64,000 nt of DNA, from NCBI GenBank assembly GCA_014773175.1, contig VXCM01000825.1, positions 220,882 to 284,881 on the forward strand, read 5' to 3'. This DNA comes from Lucifuga dentata (Eukaryota; Chordata; Actinopteri; Ophidiiformes; Bythitidae). The position numbers and the translations under genes are program-made. Shown piece after piece: positions 27,431 to 41,056 of this stretch. Under the pieces are notes generated by a model. The model did no database searches. It saw nothing but the letters and a program-made list of their open reading frames with translations, and was not told the origin of the DNA. Positions within the stretch are counted from its first letter, which is position 1. Every line of letters begins with the position of its first letter.

Positions 27431-30400
27431 ACAGACACATAAAGCCCTTTGTGCTGTCTTCCACACCAGCACTCCTCCAGGGGCCAATACTGTGCTCCAG
27501 AGCCCTTTAGAGAAGCAGCAAGCCGGAAAATGACCCCATGCTGTCCCCGCTCGCCTCAGCCCCGCCTGGTTACGCCTGTTTCCCAGGGACTCACTGAGGG
27601 TCCGATGCCCCAGGCCTCCCTCTCACGCCACACTATCTCCCAGGGCCAAACGTTAACTGGGGCTCCTCACTGTGGACAATGGGAGCTGGGAAACGTGGGA
27701 AAGAAATGTCACAAGCCTCTCTGACAACCAAGGTCCGTCCCCCCTGACCTCCAGGGCTGGTCCCACTGGGCCTCTTTATGTAAACACAGGATACCCAAAC
27801 AAAAGTAAACCCTGCGTTAATCAGATTCATAACCTGTATGAGAACCTGTATAGAATTTAAAGTATGAAATATATAGATATGAGCAAAAAAATACAGAATT
27901 TAAGAACAAAAAATATCAAATCTCGTTGTTTCAGTTCTTTTAGATTTTTACACCAAAGCTACATTGAATGTATCAATTCAGCCAGTTACTCAATGTAATT
28001 CTTTAAATTATTACAATTAATTTAATGATAATGAATACTGGTGGAAATACTATAAACTACATACTCTTTAATGGAGTCATTAACAAAAGCTGAGGACAAA
28101 GGCTGGACAAGCGTCTGCTCTTTGAACTCCCCATTGCCTTGTAAACAGTCCTGGTCATTTAACCTCTGACCTCCTGGCAGTGTCTCCTCTCAATCAGACA
28201 AGGTCTCTCTCCATATGGGAGATGCAGGTCAAATGAGGATATGGTCAGCCACGCCACTCTCAAAGGGGACAGGGTGGGAGCACAGGGTGGACAGGCAGGG
28301 TGGTTACTGAGGGGTAGTAGGGGGGCAATTTGTTGGGGAGCAGGAGGTTAACTAATGTATGATTGGCCCTAAGCCTCATTCACTTATCCGCATCCTCCTT
28401 GGCTGTGGCTTTTTTGCTGGGATTAATGTGTGGTTAGTGAAAGTCATGTCTTGATCTTTTTAATGGTGGTAGTTTAGCATTGTTTTACCAGCTACATGAA
28501 ATTATTGTGCGGTGTGAAAGCCTGCAGATTTGGGTAAAATGGCAATATCTAAAATATATTTGTGCATTGTAGTTTTAAAATCATTCACTAACTCTGCCAT
28601 TAGATGTGCATCTAACCAAAGAATTACCTGTAAATGAGGATCATTAGCAGTACTACTTGAGCCCTCCTTAAACTCGGCCTTTCTTGTTCACAGGTCACAT
28701 AATTGTAGCGATGTGCAGTGAGGCAGCTGGTCATCCTATTTACCAAAAAAGGGCCAAATCTGTTTGCTCAAGTCCCCGGACAAGCTCTTATTGTTGACCT
28801 CATCTGCACAAGAGCACATGTGCAGGTCAGACCACTGTGGTCACTAGAGGTCAGAGTTGAAAACCCAAACACCCTGACCTCATTCCCAGGGGACTCATGC
28901 TGATGGACTCCTGTGCTAGTTAGTGGACATCATTAAGGGCTTAGACTGGACAAATAAAAGCATCATGACCCTGGACGTAAATGATGGGCTGTTGAATTTA
29001 TTTTGACTGCACTTTGCAGACTTTGGTCAGAGTTGTGACTAAAATGCAAACAACTTGCCAACAAGCAGAAAAGAAAATAATCAAGAGCTTGGAGTCACAA
29101 TTGCATTCATGATCTGTGCCTGACAGCAGCATTGCACCAGTTGCTCATGTCCCTCGTCAATGAAAACAGAAACATTTTTCAGCTTCTCTGTGAATCCTGC
29201 CTGAACCGCATTGAGCCGTACTAAACCAGATATATTCATGTTTTGTTTCCATTGAAATGTAAAAAGGTGGGCTGAGCTGTTCTTGCCTCTGCTGATGTAG
29301 TCCTATATTCTTTTATACTGCTTAATTTTTTTAATATTTTCTTAGCACATTGAAGATTTCTTCATTCCCATTGTGGAGAGTTTCACCAATAACTCCTGGT
29401 ACAATTACTCAATGCATCAAGCCTAAACTAGAATGAACATCTATATCTCATCTTCCATGAAGAGTATAGATTCCGTTGTTTTCATTTGCTAAGTAGAGGC
29501 TATAAAACAATAAAATTAGAAATAGATTTTCTGTGTCCGCTAGAAATTCTTTTTTTTTAATATCATGCGTCTGTTTTCATTCACTGCTTGTTATTGTAAT
29601 ACATGTTTGTACCAATCAGTGCACCGCTAAGTCAGCCTGGCTGAGGGTGGATACCAGCATACTTCGATCCTACTTCGAAGTAGGGCCAGAAATGTAACGG
29701 CTCAACTTGGCTTGGTTTGGTTGAGAAAGAAGCAGGCAGTCGGCTTGACATGATTTGTTACAATTCTGCACCATCGTGGAAAACAACTATTAGATATGAT
29801 GATGCTATAGGAAATATCCCGAGTCTTTATGCAGAGAATGAATAAGACCTCATTGAATTACCACTATTACTTCAAACTGCATAAAACATCCTGATAAAAA
29901 GTATTTTAGTTGAGGCGAAGGGGGAAATCCTTAACAATGCAGAAGTGTGAGTTGGAAACAATAATTAACTCTTTAGATGAGGTCTTTAGAGCCACATTCT
30001 TTTGAGCATTGCACTTTCTATTGCTGATCTCAAGGTTAATTATTCTGCATGGAAATTGAGGGCCAGAAGTACAGTGTTTCCAGACTACAAGCTAGAGCCA
30101 GGATTAGCATGTTAATATGTATTTTGTAATATGAACATTTACATTATAGTTTTCATGCATGAACTTGCTTGAGTCCATGAATTAAGTTCCATTATTCATC
30201 CAAAAGCATCACAATCAAAACCTCTTGCATAACAGAGTACTCAGTGTCCTTCTCCACTTATTCCCAACCTCCTCATATTTCTCCACCGACTCATCAAGAT
30301 CACCATCATCATCATCATCATCGCCACATGACCATATCCAAACCTCAAATCTACATGGCTGCACCATTTATAAAGGCATAGATGAGATGCTGCTTTGTCC

Positions 30401-31650
30401 CATGTCTCCTTGTAACCCTCATGATCATAAATCTGCCTGCCTGGCCTGTGATCATTTATGAGCACTTTACATGAAGATCGCTCTCACAAACATCGCCCTT
30501 CAGCCAGTAATGAAAGCCAAGCTTCAAAGCTGAAGATCAATGTCACATCCCGAGATGCAGACAGGGTCCGCTCATTTGATTAGACCCCATGTATAAAGAT
30601 CTCCACATGATCCGGCTAGAGAACAACTAGATGCAGTACAAACCATTATGGTGGCTGACATTTTGCTCTACTAGCCCCAAAATGAAGTTCGGACATTTAC
30701 TGATCTGTCATTCGGCCACGACAAATCAAACTTAGCCAATATTAATTTTAGAAAATCACAAAATTCTTTAAAAAATTAAATTAGCTATGGCACATATTTA
30801 GCCCTGGATTACAATTAATACTTGGCTCACAAAATAGGATAATTTAAATATTGCTGTCAGTTATAGTTTGTTCATACTGTTTAATTAAACCAAAAAGTGA
30901 TCTTATGCTTGCAAATGATATCATATTTTGGATAAATGAAACCCTTTGTGACTATGCATTGAAGACACAGGGATGCTTTTCTTAATCAGGACAAAAATAT
31001 CCACATCAAACTTCTAAGATGTAACACTGCAGGGCAAACGTGTGTTAGGACATGATATTGATAAATCTCTTCGAAGCCACAGGTCCACTGAAATAAAATG
31101 AATCCCTGGATTGGGACATGCTCTCAGCAAGTAGCAGGGGTCAAGGGTTAAATGGCTGAGGTCAGGGAGTCTTAAACCTCTGTCTAGGGACCTCTCAGAT
31201 CAATGAAAGGGTGTTGAACATGTGTACTCATAATAGGGGATTGATTAGTGGAAGGACAAGTGTCAGATCGGGTGATTGGTCATTGGTCAGCTTTAAAGAA
31301 TATATGTATGCTATCCTACTTCTAACAAAAACAATTTTTAAAATAAAGAGAAATACACTATTACTACAGAAATAAAATAGCTTGATGAACATTTCACTTT
31401 TTCCTGCTTCCTTTTAACTTTGACTGCCTGCGACCTGATGCTGGGACCAGATGCAACCCTGCCAGGTACCAGCACAGATCAGCACTACACTCTCCAGCAC
31501 ATCTTCCCTTCACTCACTTTTATCTATGGCCAATTCTTCAGCAAAGCATGCCCTATTCCTCCTCACCCTCTTCTCTTATCCTCTTCCTCCTGCCTTCTTT
31601 CTGCCTCAAGCAGTGGACCGAGAGTGGCATGCAGCGACAAACCTGAGACC
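27431..31650. other. Intergenic segment with GC-richer unique blocks
   Basis: GC-richer blocks stand out at about 27440-27790, 28090-28340 and 30480-30700. The middle block has an imperfect DR1 (AACCTCTGACCTCC) near 28171. A (CAT)n run lies near 30303-30322 and a 16-bp palindrome at 29669. No exon of a known gene was found. Confidence 0.55.
29669..29684. repeat. 16-bp perfect palindrome
   Basis: CCTACTTCGAAGTAGG equals its own reverse complement. The half-site ACTTCGA also occurs just upstream (ACTTCGATCC). Function unknown. Confidence 0.8.
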
Positions 31651-31654
31651 TTGA

Positions 31655-31686
31655 AAAAAAAAAAAAAAGNAAAAAAAAAAAAAAAG
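31655..31686. repeat. Poly-A tract with N at 31670
   Basis: A homopolymer with an unresolved base. Open frames translated across it on both strands (up to 155 codons on the minus strand) are unreliable. Confidence 0.85.
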
Positions 31687-34684
31687 GAGAAAACAGGAGG
31701 GGAGGGACATTGAGGGGTGGGGATGGTGAGGAAGAAAGGAGGCTAGGAGAAAAAGAGAAACGCACATTGTACTTTTCAAATGGATGGGAAATGATTCGCT
31801 GGGATTTGCTGACAATTATACGGTGGGGTTTAATCAATTCGGACCATTCACAGCGTGGAGAGGGCTGATCCCCCAGTACAAAGGAACAGACCGTGGGAGG
31901 GCGGTACCTGAGAAAGCGCCGGCCTGGTGTAAGTAGCATGGGGCAACACTCCTCTCCCCACACATTGCACCAGAGCATATGGCCCCTCTCTGAACTTATT
32001 AGCTGGCGGATTAAGGCCAATCACAGAGACCCAAGGGCCTGTGGCTGCCTCCATCTCACCCTCCCTCGCACCCTTTCACCCCCAGGAATGGGGCTGACTG
32101 ACAAGGGGCATTGTGTTGGGCACCTAGATTGCCACACCCCTCACTTACCCTGTCATGTGGTACAGTTTGATGAGGTTATTTGATAAAAAAGAACAGCTTC
32201 TGACTTAAAGTTATGGAACACATTACCCATAGAAATTATTACCCATTGTTACATCAGAACAGTTCTTCAAATATGTCTGCATTATAATATTTCATAGGAT
32301 AATTTTACTCTTTTACCTTGACCACTATGGCAATGCTACCTATGAATTAGCAAGCCGTCTGATATCGAGAGGATTAAAAGCACCTGAATGTGAACACACA
32401 GATTAGCCCTATAGATATGAAGTCTAATTAGCATCTCATTGCAACTCAACATGCAAGCTCAACATGAGTGCAGACATGCTGAGAGAAAAGGCTCCATTGG
32501 CCAAAGGTTGATTATGGGTCCATTATGCATCGTAGTACTTAGTGCCAGACTGAAAGTAGGAATTAAGAGCTTGATGGCTGCTGCAAGGGGACTTGGACTG
32601 AAGTACAGAGGTGTTCGCAGTCAACAGGATCTTGGGTCTACAGAAGGCCAAGACTGGGGGAGGTTACACTGCAGTCTCTGGTCTTTCTGAGTATTCATGG
32701 AGAGATATTTGACAAGAGAGGAGCCCCCTACTTAAGCTTTCATTTGAACTGGAAAGTGGCAGGTGATCCTCTGCCTCTTATTGTGTCAGACTATGGGGGT
32801 TCATCGACCCCAGGTGACTCGTCTTACCTGGCACCCTTCAGGACACCTCATTTAGAGGAGATGAGAGAGGCTAATTCATTCCTACGTATCTGCCCATCAT
32901 GGAGCGCCACCTGGACATGGGGTCAGGAGGTCAGCTCCATACTGTGACAGCAGGGATGCTTGAGGCCTGCTTTGCTAATCCCCTCACATACAGAGACGTG
33001 TTGGAGGACCAAAAGGTCAGAGATGGAGCAGAGAAGCCATCTTCCTGGTTCTTTTAGACAGGATTAGAGGCACAGCAGGGGTAGGTCTTCAGGACCGAGG
33101 CCTCACACTTGGAGACTATAGAGACATACAGAAGCATTTCTGAGAAGATCAGAAGAAGGTCCAGAAGCTCTGTTTGCTTCTCTCCTGAGACCACCTGTGA
33201 CCTGTGACCTCATGCACATAGCGCACATCCTCAATGCATTGAAGGTACACAAGTGACAATGTACAGTTTGCCAAATTGTGGAAAAGCTCTATTTTATGGT
33301 TCCTCCAAGTGAGCGCTTGTTTGTTTGCTTGCTTTCAAGAAGGAGGGCTCGTTAGGCAAGAGCCAAGCAGTTGATCTTTAATGAGAGGGGAAATCCTCTC
33401 CTCCTTATCAGGATGGCTCTCTATACCTTATCTTGAAATCCCCTTGCAAGCTTTCATGTGTGTCTTGTCATTCTGGGGTGAGTGACTGCTCCTCAGAGAG
33501 ACTTTATCTTTGAGAACCACTGATTAATGCTTTTTGAGGATGGGATGGAGAAGTACTGCACCTCACCTTCTTTACATACAAAGCAAAAGACTCTGCTTCT
33601 TACTACAAAAACAATGATACCACATAGAAAAAGGTTGGTAAGAGAAATACACAGGCTGGTACCTCACATTCACAGATATAAATGGGCATTTGAAAACATA
33701 AGTCTTCTCCACAGATCTCCAGATCCACTCACCTAAGCCCAATCAACACTTCCACACTTTGCATCTCACCATTTCTGACACTCTCTCACCTCTAAAAACA
33801 CAGCAGAAAGCCCAGCTTCTCTTACCAAAAGCTTTATTTACAGCAACATTAGTCACAGTATGGGAGAGAAGAATGAATGCAGCCAGGGTTGAACAAATAT
33901 GGGACGAAAGATTAATATCGATATTTAAGCACTTAAATGCAGTTAGAACACAGCCTTGCTTTAATGTTCATTTACTTGCTTGTACTGAATAACAATAAAA
34001 ATGCTGAGCCAGTAAGGTCTCACAGCACATATAGTAGCTGTGGAGGATCACTGCACTAAATGTTTATTATGGTCAAGAGCATTTAGCAGCAATTATTAGA
34101 TAACCATAGCAATAAAACCTAGAATAGCATCAATGCAAGGGCAACTGTTAACATTTCAGATGATCCCCTTGCTGAACCTCTGGGTTCATTTGGCTGCATT
34201 TGCTTCCATTACTGACTGAATAAGCAGATCTGGCTGGCAGAGATCCATTTCTCTCTACAGACTGTTGCATTCTATCTGTGTCTGAGCCCACTCAAATCAC
34301 GTTAGCCAGTCAAATCAGGTTAGCTCCTCTTTAGCGTCAAACACACTTTTAATTCAAAGCATCACTTCATCGACACCAGACGTGTTGGCATGCAAGTGCC
34401 TGAGTTGTCAGTGCCTCTGCACTGATCCACATCCACCAGGGTCAGACAGATCAGTCTGTGCAAGTGTGTGTGTGTGTGTGTTAGTGTGTGTGTGGGGTGG
34501 GGCGGTGTGTCTGTGAGATGTGGATATTTTAGGACTGAATGAAAAACTTACCAACAATCTGGCAGTCCTTCACACTGACATGTGTGTTTGATGGGACACA
34601 CAGCCTGTTGTCAGCCTCTATGACCCAGTGCTGTCACTGAGACTTGAGCGTGTGACAATGTGCTGCTGTTTGTGCTGCTGAAGA
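31687..34684. other. Intergenic segment, no gene recognised
   Basis: Unique sequence, relatively GC-rich at 31880-32130 and 32430-33470. It holds a perfect DR1 at 33198 and a short GT run at 34461-34493. No recognisable exon. Confidence 0.55.
33198..33210 (-). promoter_or_regulatory. DR1 nuclear-receptor motif
   Basis: TGACCTGTGACCT is the complement of AGGTCACAGGTCA, the third exact DR1 in the interval. It lies in a GC-richer unique block. Function is inferred from the motif. Confidence 0.4.
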
Positions 34685-34815
34685 CCACGGTTTGTTAAGG
34701 GTGGGTTGGTGGGGGCAAGGACAGGAGTGGGGGTTGAAGCTAGAGTTCGNCCACGGTTTGTTAAGGGTGGGTTGGTGGGGGCAAGGACAGGAGTGGGGGT
34801 TGAAGCTAGAGTTCG
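34685..34815. repeat. 65-bp exact duplication around an N at 34750
   Basis: 34685-34749 and 34751-34815 are identical and separated by one N. This indicates overlapping contig ends that were not merged rather than a genomic tandem duplication. Confidence 0.85.
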
Positions 34816-35823
34816 GTGAAGGGCAGGGGATTTTGTCGAGACTGCCATTCTATTCAGTTACTGTAGGGCATAGAAATACACCAGAGTGTTTTTCCCCACA
34901 CTCTGCAAGTACACTGTAATAATTTGTGTAGATATCTCCATATTTTTAATATTCTGTTACAGACAGAAATCAATTGATTTTTTTTCTTCATAGAGGGAAA
35001 TACACATGTATGCCAAATCTAATATGAGAAATGGAGAACAGACTCCCACTTGCCCATCAAATTTTTGGGCAAGCTAGAGGAGTCTTATCAACGTTGGCAG
35101 TTCTCATCCATAAGTCAGTCATCACGTGTACTTTCTGATTCTTGTGGTCATTCATTTCAGATCCCTACAAATTCACACAAAAAGCAGACTTGTAGGCAGG
35201 GAGTAACACTGTGTCCTATCTATAATAAATCAGCAGGGTGAATGCAGAACAGCAGTGCTACACGGGAAAGTATTTCATAGCTCTTCACTCTGCGGGTAGA
35301 CATTGTTAGTCCAACTACAAATCAGACAGGATTTATCAACAGACCCCTGCTCTGATTCCACTTGCTGCCTGCCAGGTGCAGTTAATGTCCATTTCTATAG
35401 GTGAAAAGGTTCCTAGGAGTGAAAGATGGACAAGGAGCAAATGAAAGAGAGGTAGACCCTCTGACAGATGTTGAATTTTCTTTTTTTTTTCCATATGCCT
35501 GAGGCCACCCTTGCCCCAAGGAAAACTAAATAAGACTCCCTGACCATATTAAAAAATAAAAAATTAAAAAAAAAAATCTCCGGGCTTAGGTGATTACTGA
35601 GCTGCAAAGGCTTTGAGTGGCAAAAAAAAAAAAAAAAAAANAAAAAAAAAAAAAAAAAAAGAAGAAAAATTCCATTTTATTGTGCTTTCTCACATTATCA
35701 GAGATATGTGAGATAGATGCATTATTTCCACTGTACCCACAGAATGTAATGGTTTCACTGTCTAAGACATTTTACTAATATCTTACTAATGTCTTTCTCC
35801 GCACCATTTCTCTGATTCTGCAG
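34816..35823. other. Intergenic segment, nothing recognised
   Basis: Unique AT-rich DNA with poly-A/poly-T tracts. The A-run at about 35622-35660 holds an unresolved base at 35641. No gene recognised. Confidence 0.6.
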
Positions 35824-35991
35824 TGGCATTTTGATGCACATGGAACAATTATGCTTGTGAAAATAACTGAGACTGCAGATCTGACTCATATACATGCCAG
35901 GAGGTGGAGTCACATGGTCTGATTGTCTGAGGCGAATAACAGGAGAGTGGGAGGAAAAGGTGCACGAGGAGAAGTTAGAGTCAAAAAGGAG
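35824..35991 (+). other. Possible non-coding orphan exon (168 bp)
   Basis: An acceptor with a good pyrimidine tract (TTTCTCTGATTCTGCAG) and a consensus donor (GAG then GTAAGT) frame 168 bases. All three frames contain stops, so an exon here would be non-coding or terminal. No partner exon is established, and chance splice-site pairs are common. Confidence 0.2.
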
Positions 35992-37559
35992 GTAAGTCTT
36001 AATGTGGGTGTAGGTGGATGTCTGGGTTAAGGTGTTGTGTGTTTGCGCAAGGTCACAGTGTAAGTGTACGAATCGTGTTGCATGCTAACCCTATTCTGAT
36101 AAACGTGTGGGATGGGAGACTCATTCTGAAACCCCAGAGCCAATCTACCCAGGCCTGAGGATTTACTCAGGCCCTTCCTCAACTTGTCTGCCTCTTCTTC
36201 TTCACTCTCCTGTACTCAAACACCTCAATATGTCTAAATAAAGAAGCTTTTGTTTTAGTTTCAAATACTGTATGCTTGTGAGTTTTTTGTTTTTTTTTCA
36301 CGGCTAAATATAAAAAATGCTCTGGAAAGTGGGAGTGACTTGAAATATTAATAAAAAATAATAATGAATGAAGTTTATGATGTGACATGATTAATTACAG
36401 GGAAAATATAATTCTTGAAATCAAATTCTCACCTAATTGATTATTCTTGTGCAGGTAAAGTATTACAAAAGCCTTTTTTTGNTTGGTTATTATTTTTGTT
36501 TCTGGATGAGTCACATTAAGCCAAATGCATAATGCCCTCCTCTGTTCAGACGGGGAATTAGCTGCTTCGTTACAGTACACAGAGAAACCTTATCACAATC
36601 GTACTGCGCCAACGCTGTAATAACTATACTGTGCATCAACAAATAGACATTACAAAAATGCATGAAATATAGATGATGCAAACACTTTGTAAATGTAATT
36701 TTTGCATTTGAACTGATGAGTGGTGCAATATATAGAGCCAGAATCAAATAAACACAGCGTGAAAGGAAAACAGTGATGCAGAATCAGAGTGTGATGGAGC
36801 TGAGCAGCAGACAGAATAAGGCGGTTTTGATCAGGAGTTTCTCTGGGATAATTGTCAGGATCTGCTGTTTGGAAGATGACTGACAAAAGAAAAAATATGA
36901 CAGTGGAATTTGTTGAGGAAACATGAAAATGTGTCAAACATCCGTCAAACAAAGAAATGCAATATTTATGGATTCCTGAAGGATCTCGATCTCCCTCTCT
37001 CTTGCTCTCTAGACACACATGCATATTGTTAAAGTTCGTGCACTGTCTTCTCCACAAATTTCCCATGGCATCATGCATCTCCACAATGTTCTCTCATAAA
37101 AGGATTAACATGCAAACAGGGCTGTTTACATAACAATGACAAGAGTGTTCAAAAATCCACACTTCCAAACATGATTATGATAATCATGTGAAAGTTTCAG
37201 AAAACCACAAGAATATATGGAAGAAGAGAATTATTCTCTCAGTAACAGCCGCGTTCTCACAGTAATGGTATTGTAGATAAATGGATAGAAGGAGAATACA
37301 ATGCAATACAATCTGAATAAATGTGGGTTGTATAGAGGACTTGAGCATATTTAACAATTCTTAGTTATTGTTATCAAAGCATACAAAAATTCTGATAGGT
37401 CAAGAAAAAATTGGAAGAGATTAAAATGAATGTAATAACCAACGATTTGATATAATATTTTATGCTATCTATTATTTGTTTTGATTACATTTTAGCCAGA
37501 GGCCATCCTCAGAACAAACGTGCTGATTGGGCTGATACTTAACATGATACTTAACAATT

Positions 37560-37594
<35 letters not shown>

Positions 37595-38267
37595 GTTATT
37601 GTGGCTAATAGAAAATTTAGATTTTTAAAGAAAGAAAGAAAGAAAGAAAGATTTTTTTCTTTTTCTTTTTTTTTACTTCCTGATTAATTAGTTATTTTTC
37701 TGAAGACAGTCCCCCCCTCTCTCTCTCAAACACATACACACCCACACACACCTACTAAGAAAACAAAACCCCACTAATCATTTGAAGCCCATGCTTTGTA
37801 GGAGGGGCCCGGTCATTATCAGGCCCCAGCAGTACGGGTTTTTGTTGGTTTTAGCTTAGCATCCTCAGTCAGTCTCTAACAGGAAGAGCTTTAATCAGGG
37901 TTTTAATGCAGCTGTACAAGAGGTGGGCCAGCTCATTGTCTGGGCCTGAAAGGCTGATTGGAGGGGAGTCCTCTCCCGTTTCTTTACATTCACCTGCTGG
38001 GCCCTATTGGGTCTCTTTCTGAAAGAAAAGGACAAGGGAAATGAATAAAGAACACAGGCAAAGTGTGGGTCTGCTCAGCCAGCCTCTGGGTTCATCAATG
38101 AGCTACTTGTCATCTCCACAGAGCCTCACAGTTCTGGTGGTTAAGCTTTCCCCTTCTCTTTCTCAGGCCAATTCACACACACCCAGGAGCTGGGAGTGGA
38201 TGCACAACAGCGGCCCATAACATAACCATGAGCTAATGATATGCTGCTCTAAACCCAATGTATGAGA

Positions 38268-38312
<45 letters not shown>

Positions 38313-38334
38313 TGAGTNAACCCAATGTATGAGA

Positions 38335-38379
<45 letters not shown>

Positions 38380-39014
38380 TGAGTACAAAAAAGAAGAGAG
38401 CTTTTAACAATCAGCATACTTACAAAATGCCTTAACTGAAATCTAAAATATATTCAGACATATACTATGGCAAAATGTGTTTTCCCAGGTGAAATGTAGC
38501 ATATAATATAAATAATAGTTCCATACAAATACGCAGGTCTACTGAAACTGCAGGGGAGACTCTATGAGACCTGCATACACCTTATCACAAAGGAAATAAT
38601 GCAAGTCTCCAAACACTATACTTGCACACACACACAGACACACACACATACACGATGCCACTGCACATCCCTGTGATTTATTTGTTAGTTCTTTTGATTT
38701 TTCCTTGTATTTAGCCACTTTGGCAAATATTCCTCACACCTCCTCCATGCAAATCATCTAATTTGAGAGGGAAACATGATGTAAACAGTCCTTCCTGATT
38801 ATTAAAGTATGCATGACCCGCAACGGTCTAGATTGATCAGACCTAACGTGGATTCAGGAGGAAATCTAATGCCAGAGGTTTAAATTTTTTTTTTTTACCA
38901 AGAAATAGTTGTTTGTAAATGTTAAGTTGAAATATGTCTGTGCAGGTTCAAAGCCTGTTAGATGATACTCTTACCCCATCTAGTGAAATAAAAGGGAATT
39001 CACATCACCCAAAG

Positions 39015-39049
<35 letters not shown>

Positions 39050-40700
39050 CGTGCGTGCATGTGCGTGTGTGTGTTTGTGTGAGTGTATTGTGTGTGCATT
39101 TTTAATCACAACACATGGGTTGATCTCAGGACTTCAAGAAACAGAGTTAAAAAAAGAGAAAACAACAACATATTAAGAACAGAATTTTAAATCTGTTGTA
39201 AGCTGAGCAGCAGAGTTTAAGTAAAATGGACAAATACCTCAAAATGTACAAATGTGTTATTATTATTTACTAATTATTTATTTGTCACTTAAAAGACACA
39301 GAGACCACAAGAGGGCATTATTTAATCAAGTCACTGTGGCTTAATTTATTATGGATTACATACAATTTCTGATAAACATTGCAAAAGGTTAGAATCTATT
39401 TGATGAAAAAGAAAAAAACATGTTATGTACATTAACTACAAGAATTGTAAAACTGACAAAAAAAAAAAAAAAAAAAAAAAAGAGAATTTGCTCCTTAAAG
39501 TAACAGCTTCTTTGACAGATGGATGGATACATTTCAGTCGTTGTATCATTACATTTCTTCTCTTCCATAGCAGCAGCATTACAATTGTTTCAATTTGCAT
39601 TTATAAATTAACATATTTCAGAATTATTCAAATCCAATCACTATGTATAAATGTTTTTTTTACACAAAATTTTGCTAAGAATTACAAGCACCAAGTATTG
39701 CAAAATGATAAATTGTAATAAAAAATACCAATTGGTTTGTAAAATAACACACTAATAATAATAGTTAAAACTATTATTACAGTATTTAATGCTAGTTATT
39801 GCCGTTTGATCAGACTGACTATTCGTTCCCTCTGAATTAACTGGGCAAAGGTTCAAATCAGCATTTTACATCAACATTTTTTTTTCTGTAAAAAGTTCCA
39901 GTTCACATTTATAACATTTCCAGGATAAAACATATTAAATTAGTGGAGCAGAGAAAGTGCTTTGGAGTGACGTGTGCACTCTAAACGTCAGATTTGTCAG
40001 AGAGAATGTAAGCTGATGGCTAATGGCTGATCCACCTGACAGGGCTTTTTGTTGAGGTCCACAGAAGACCACAGGAAGCCTTCAGAGCTCTCCAGCAGGG
40101 ACTGATGCACTTCTAAGAATGCTCTCTAACAAAAGGCACGGCAGCAATTAGGAAAACAAAGGAGGGGAGGGTGCCGCTGATTACAGCAGAGGCACTTCAG
40201 CAGCCAGCAGCCAGCTTTCACTCTGTCAATTACACAAGTCAGGAAGGGCGTCCGAAAAGCTCCCCGTTAGTGGTTAATATTTGAGAAATAGCTTTCAATC
40301 AAAGGTCTGTGATTATACGTAAAGAAAGTGTGAATAAATGCATCATTCACTTAAATATGTATTTATGTATGATTTCTGTGCCCAAATTGGTGTTATTCTC
40401 ATATAAGAAATCTAAAGAATGACATATATTTTGACATTTTCCCTTTGTCTGATGTTATATTTAATTCTGGTTCAGAACAAACTGACAAAGAAACTGTCAA
40501 CGTGTCAGAGCAGAAAACTGAAAATTTTGCAATTACTGAATTTAGACTCACTTAAGCATATTCAACAAACCTTTAAAAAATTATGGAAATTTCCTGTCTT
40601 CTTTTCCTCTACAATTTTTACAAATTACATTTAAAACTTATTTTGACTGAAATAAAATGTCTGAATCTACAGTGTGTCTGGACTGGTCTGTACTGTATGT
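35992..40700. other. Intergenic segment, AT-rich with simple repeats
   Basis: Contains (CA)n at about 37564-37592, (GAAA)n at about 37628-37650, GA repeats duplicated at 38252-38384, (GT)n at about 39015-39045 and poly-A at about 39459-39481. GC-richer unique blocks at about 37795-38050 and 40000-40270 look enhancer-like. A lone N lies at 36482. No gene recognised. Confidence 0.55.
38252..38384. repeat. 66-bp exact duplication around an N at 38318
   Basis: 38252-38317 and 38319-38384 are identical (start AACCCAATGTATG, then GA repeats, end ACTTTGAGT), with one N between. This is an unmerged contig overlap; one copy is likely artificial. Confidence 0.85.
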
Positions 40701-40734
40701 CTGGAATTTAGCCAGCCTAATTTTTGCTCTGATG

Positions 40735-40955
40735 GGCCTCTTTAGCATTTTAATGCAGACAACCTGATTATATTATTAGAGGGTTTTCATCTGAAATAAA
40801 TGGTTTGGGTTGCTGGGCAACGTGGCTTGATCAAACATGGCTCCCCTCCCCCCATTTAGAAGCTCATAATTTTTGGCCTATATTCAGGCATCTAGTATTT
40901 AATTAGATTAAGATGCATAACCCCCCATAGCAAACATATTCACAATGATGTATGG
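40735..40955. promoter_or_regulatory. Candidate enhancer block with RFX X-box
   Basis: Unique block with the X-box-like inverted repeat GTTGCTGGGCAAC at 40809-40821 and homeodomain-type TAATTAGATTA. Coding signal is absent. Regulatory role is inferred from motif content. Confidence 0.3.
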
Positions 40956-40977
40956 ATTGCGTGCGCACACACACACA

Positions 40978-41007
40978 TACATCCCTTCAAGCCTCTATAT
41001 ATATATG

Positions 41008-41038
<31 letters not shown>

Positions 41039-41053
41039 GCTTGAAGGGATGTA
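40978..41053. repeat. 19-bp perfect inverted repeat around (TA)n/(GA)n
   Basis: TACATCCCTTCAAGCCTCT at 40978-40996 is exactly complementary to 41035-41053. The 38 bases between are TA and GA dinucleotide repeats. It may be a foldback element or a small inverted duplication. Confidence 0.85.
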
Positions 41054-41056
41054 CGC

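Noticed and set aside
31553..32020. 155-codon open frame on the minus strand
   Set aside because: Crosses a poly-A tract with an N, so the frame is not reliable; no domain recognised.
36650..37084. 144-codon open frame on the minus strand
   Set aside because: Composition and motifs look random, with no supporting splice sites or family resemblance.
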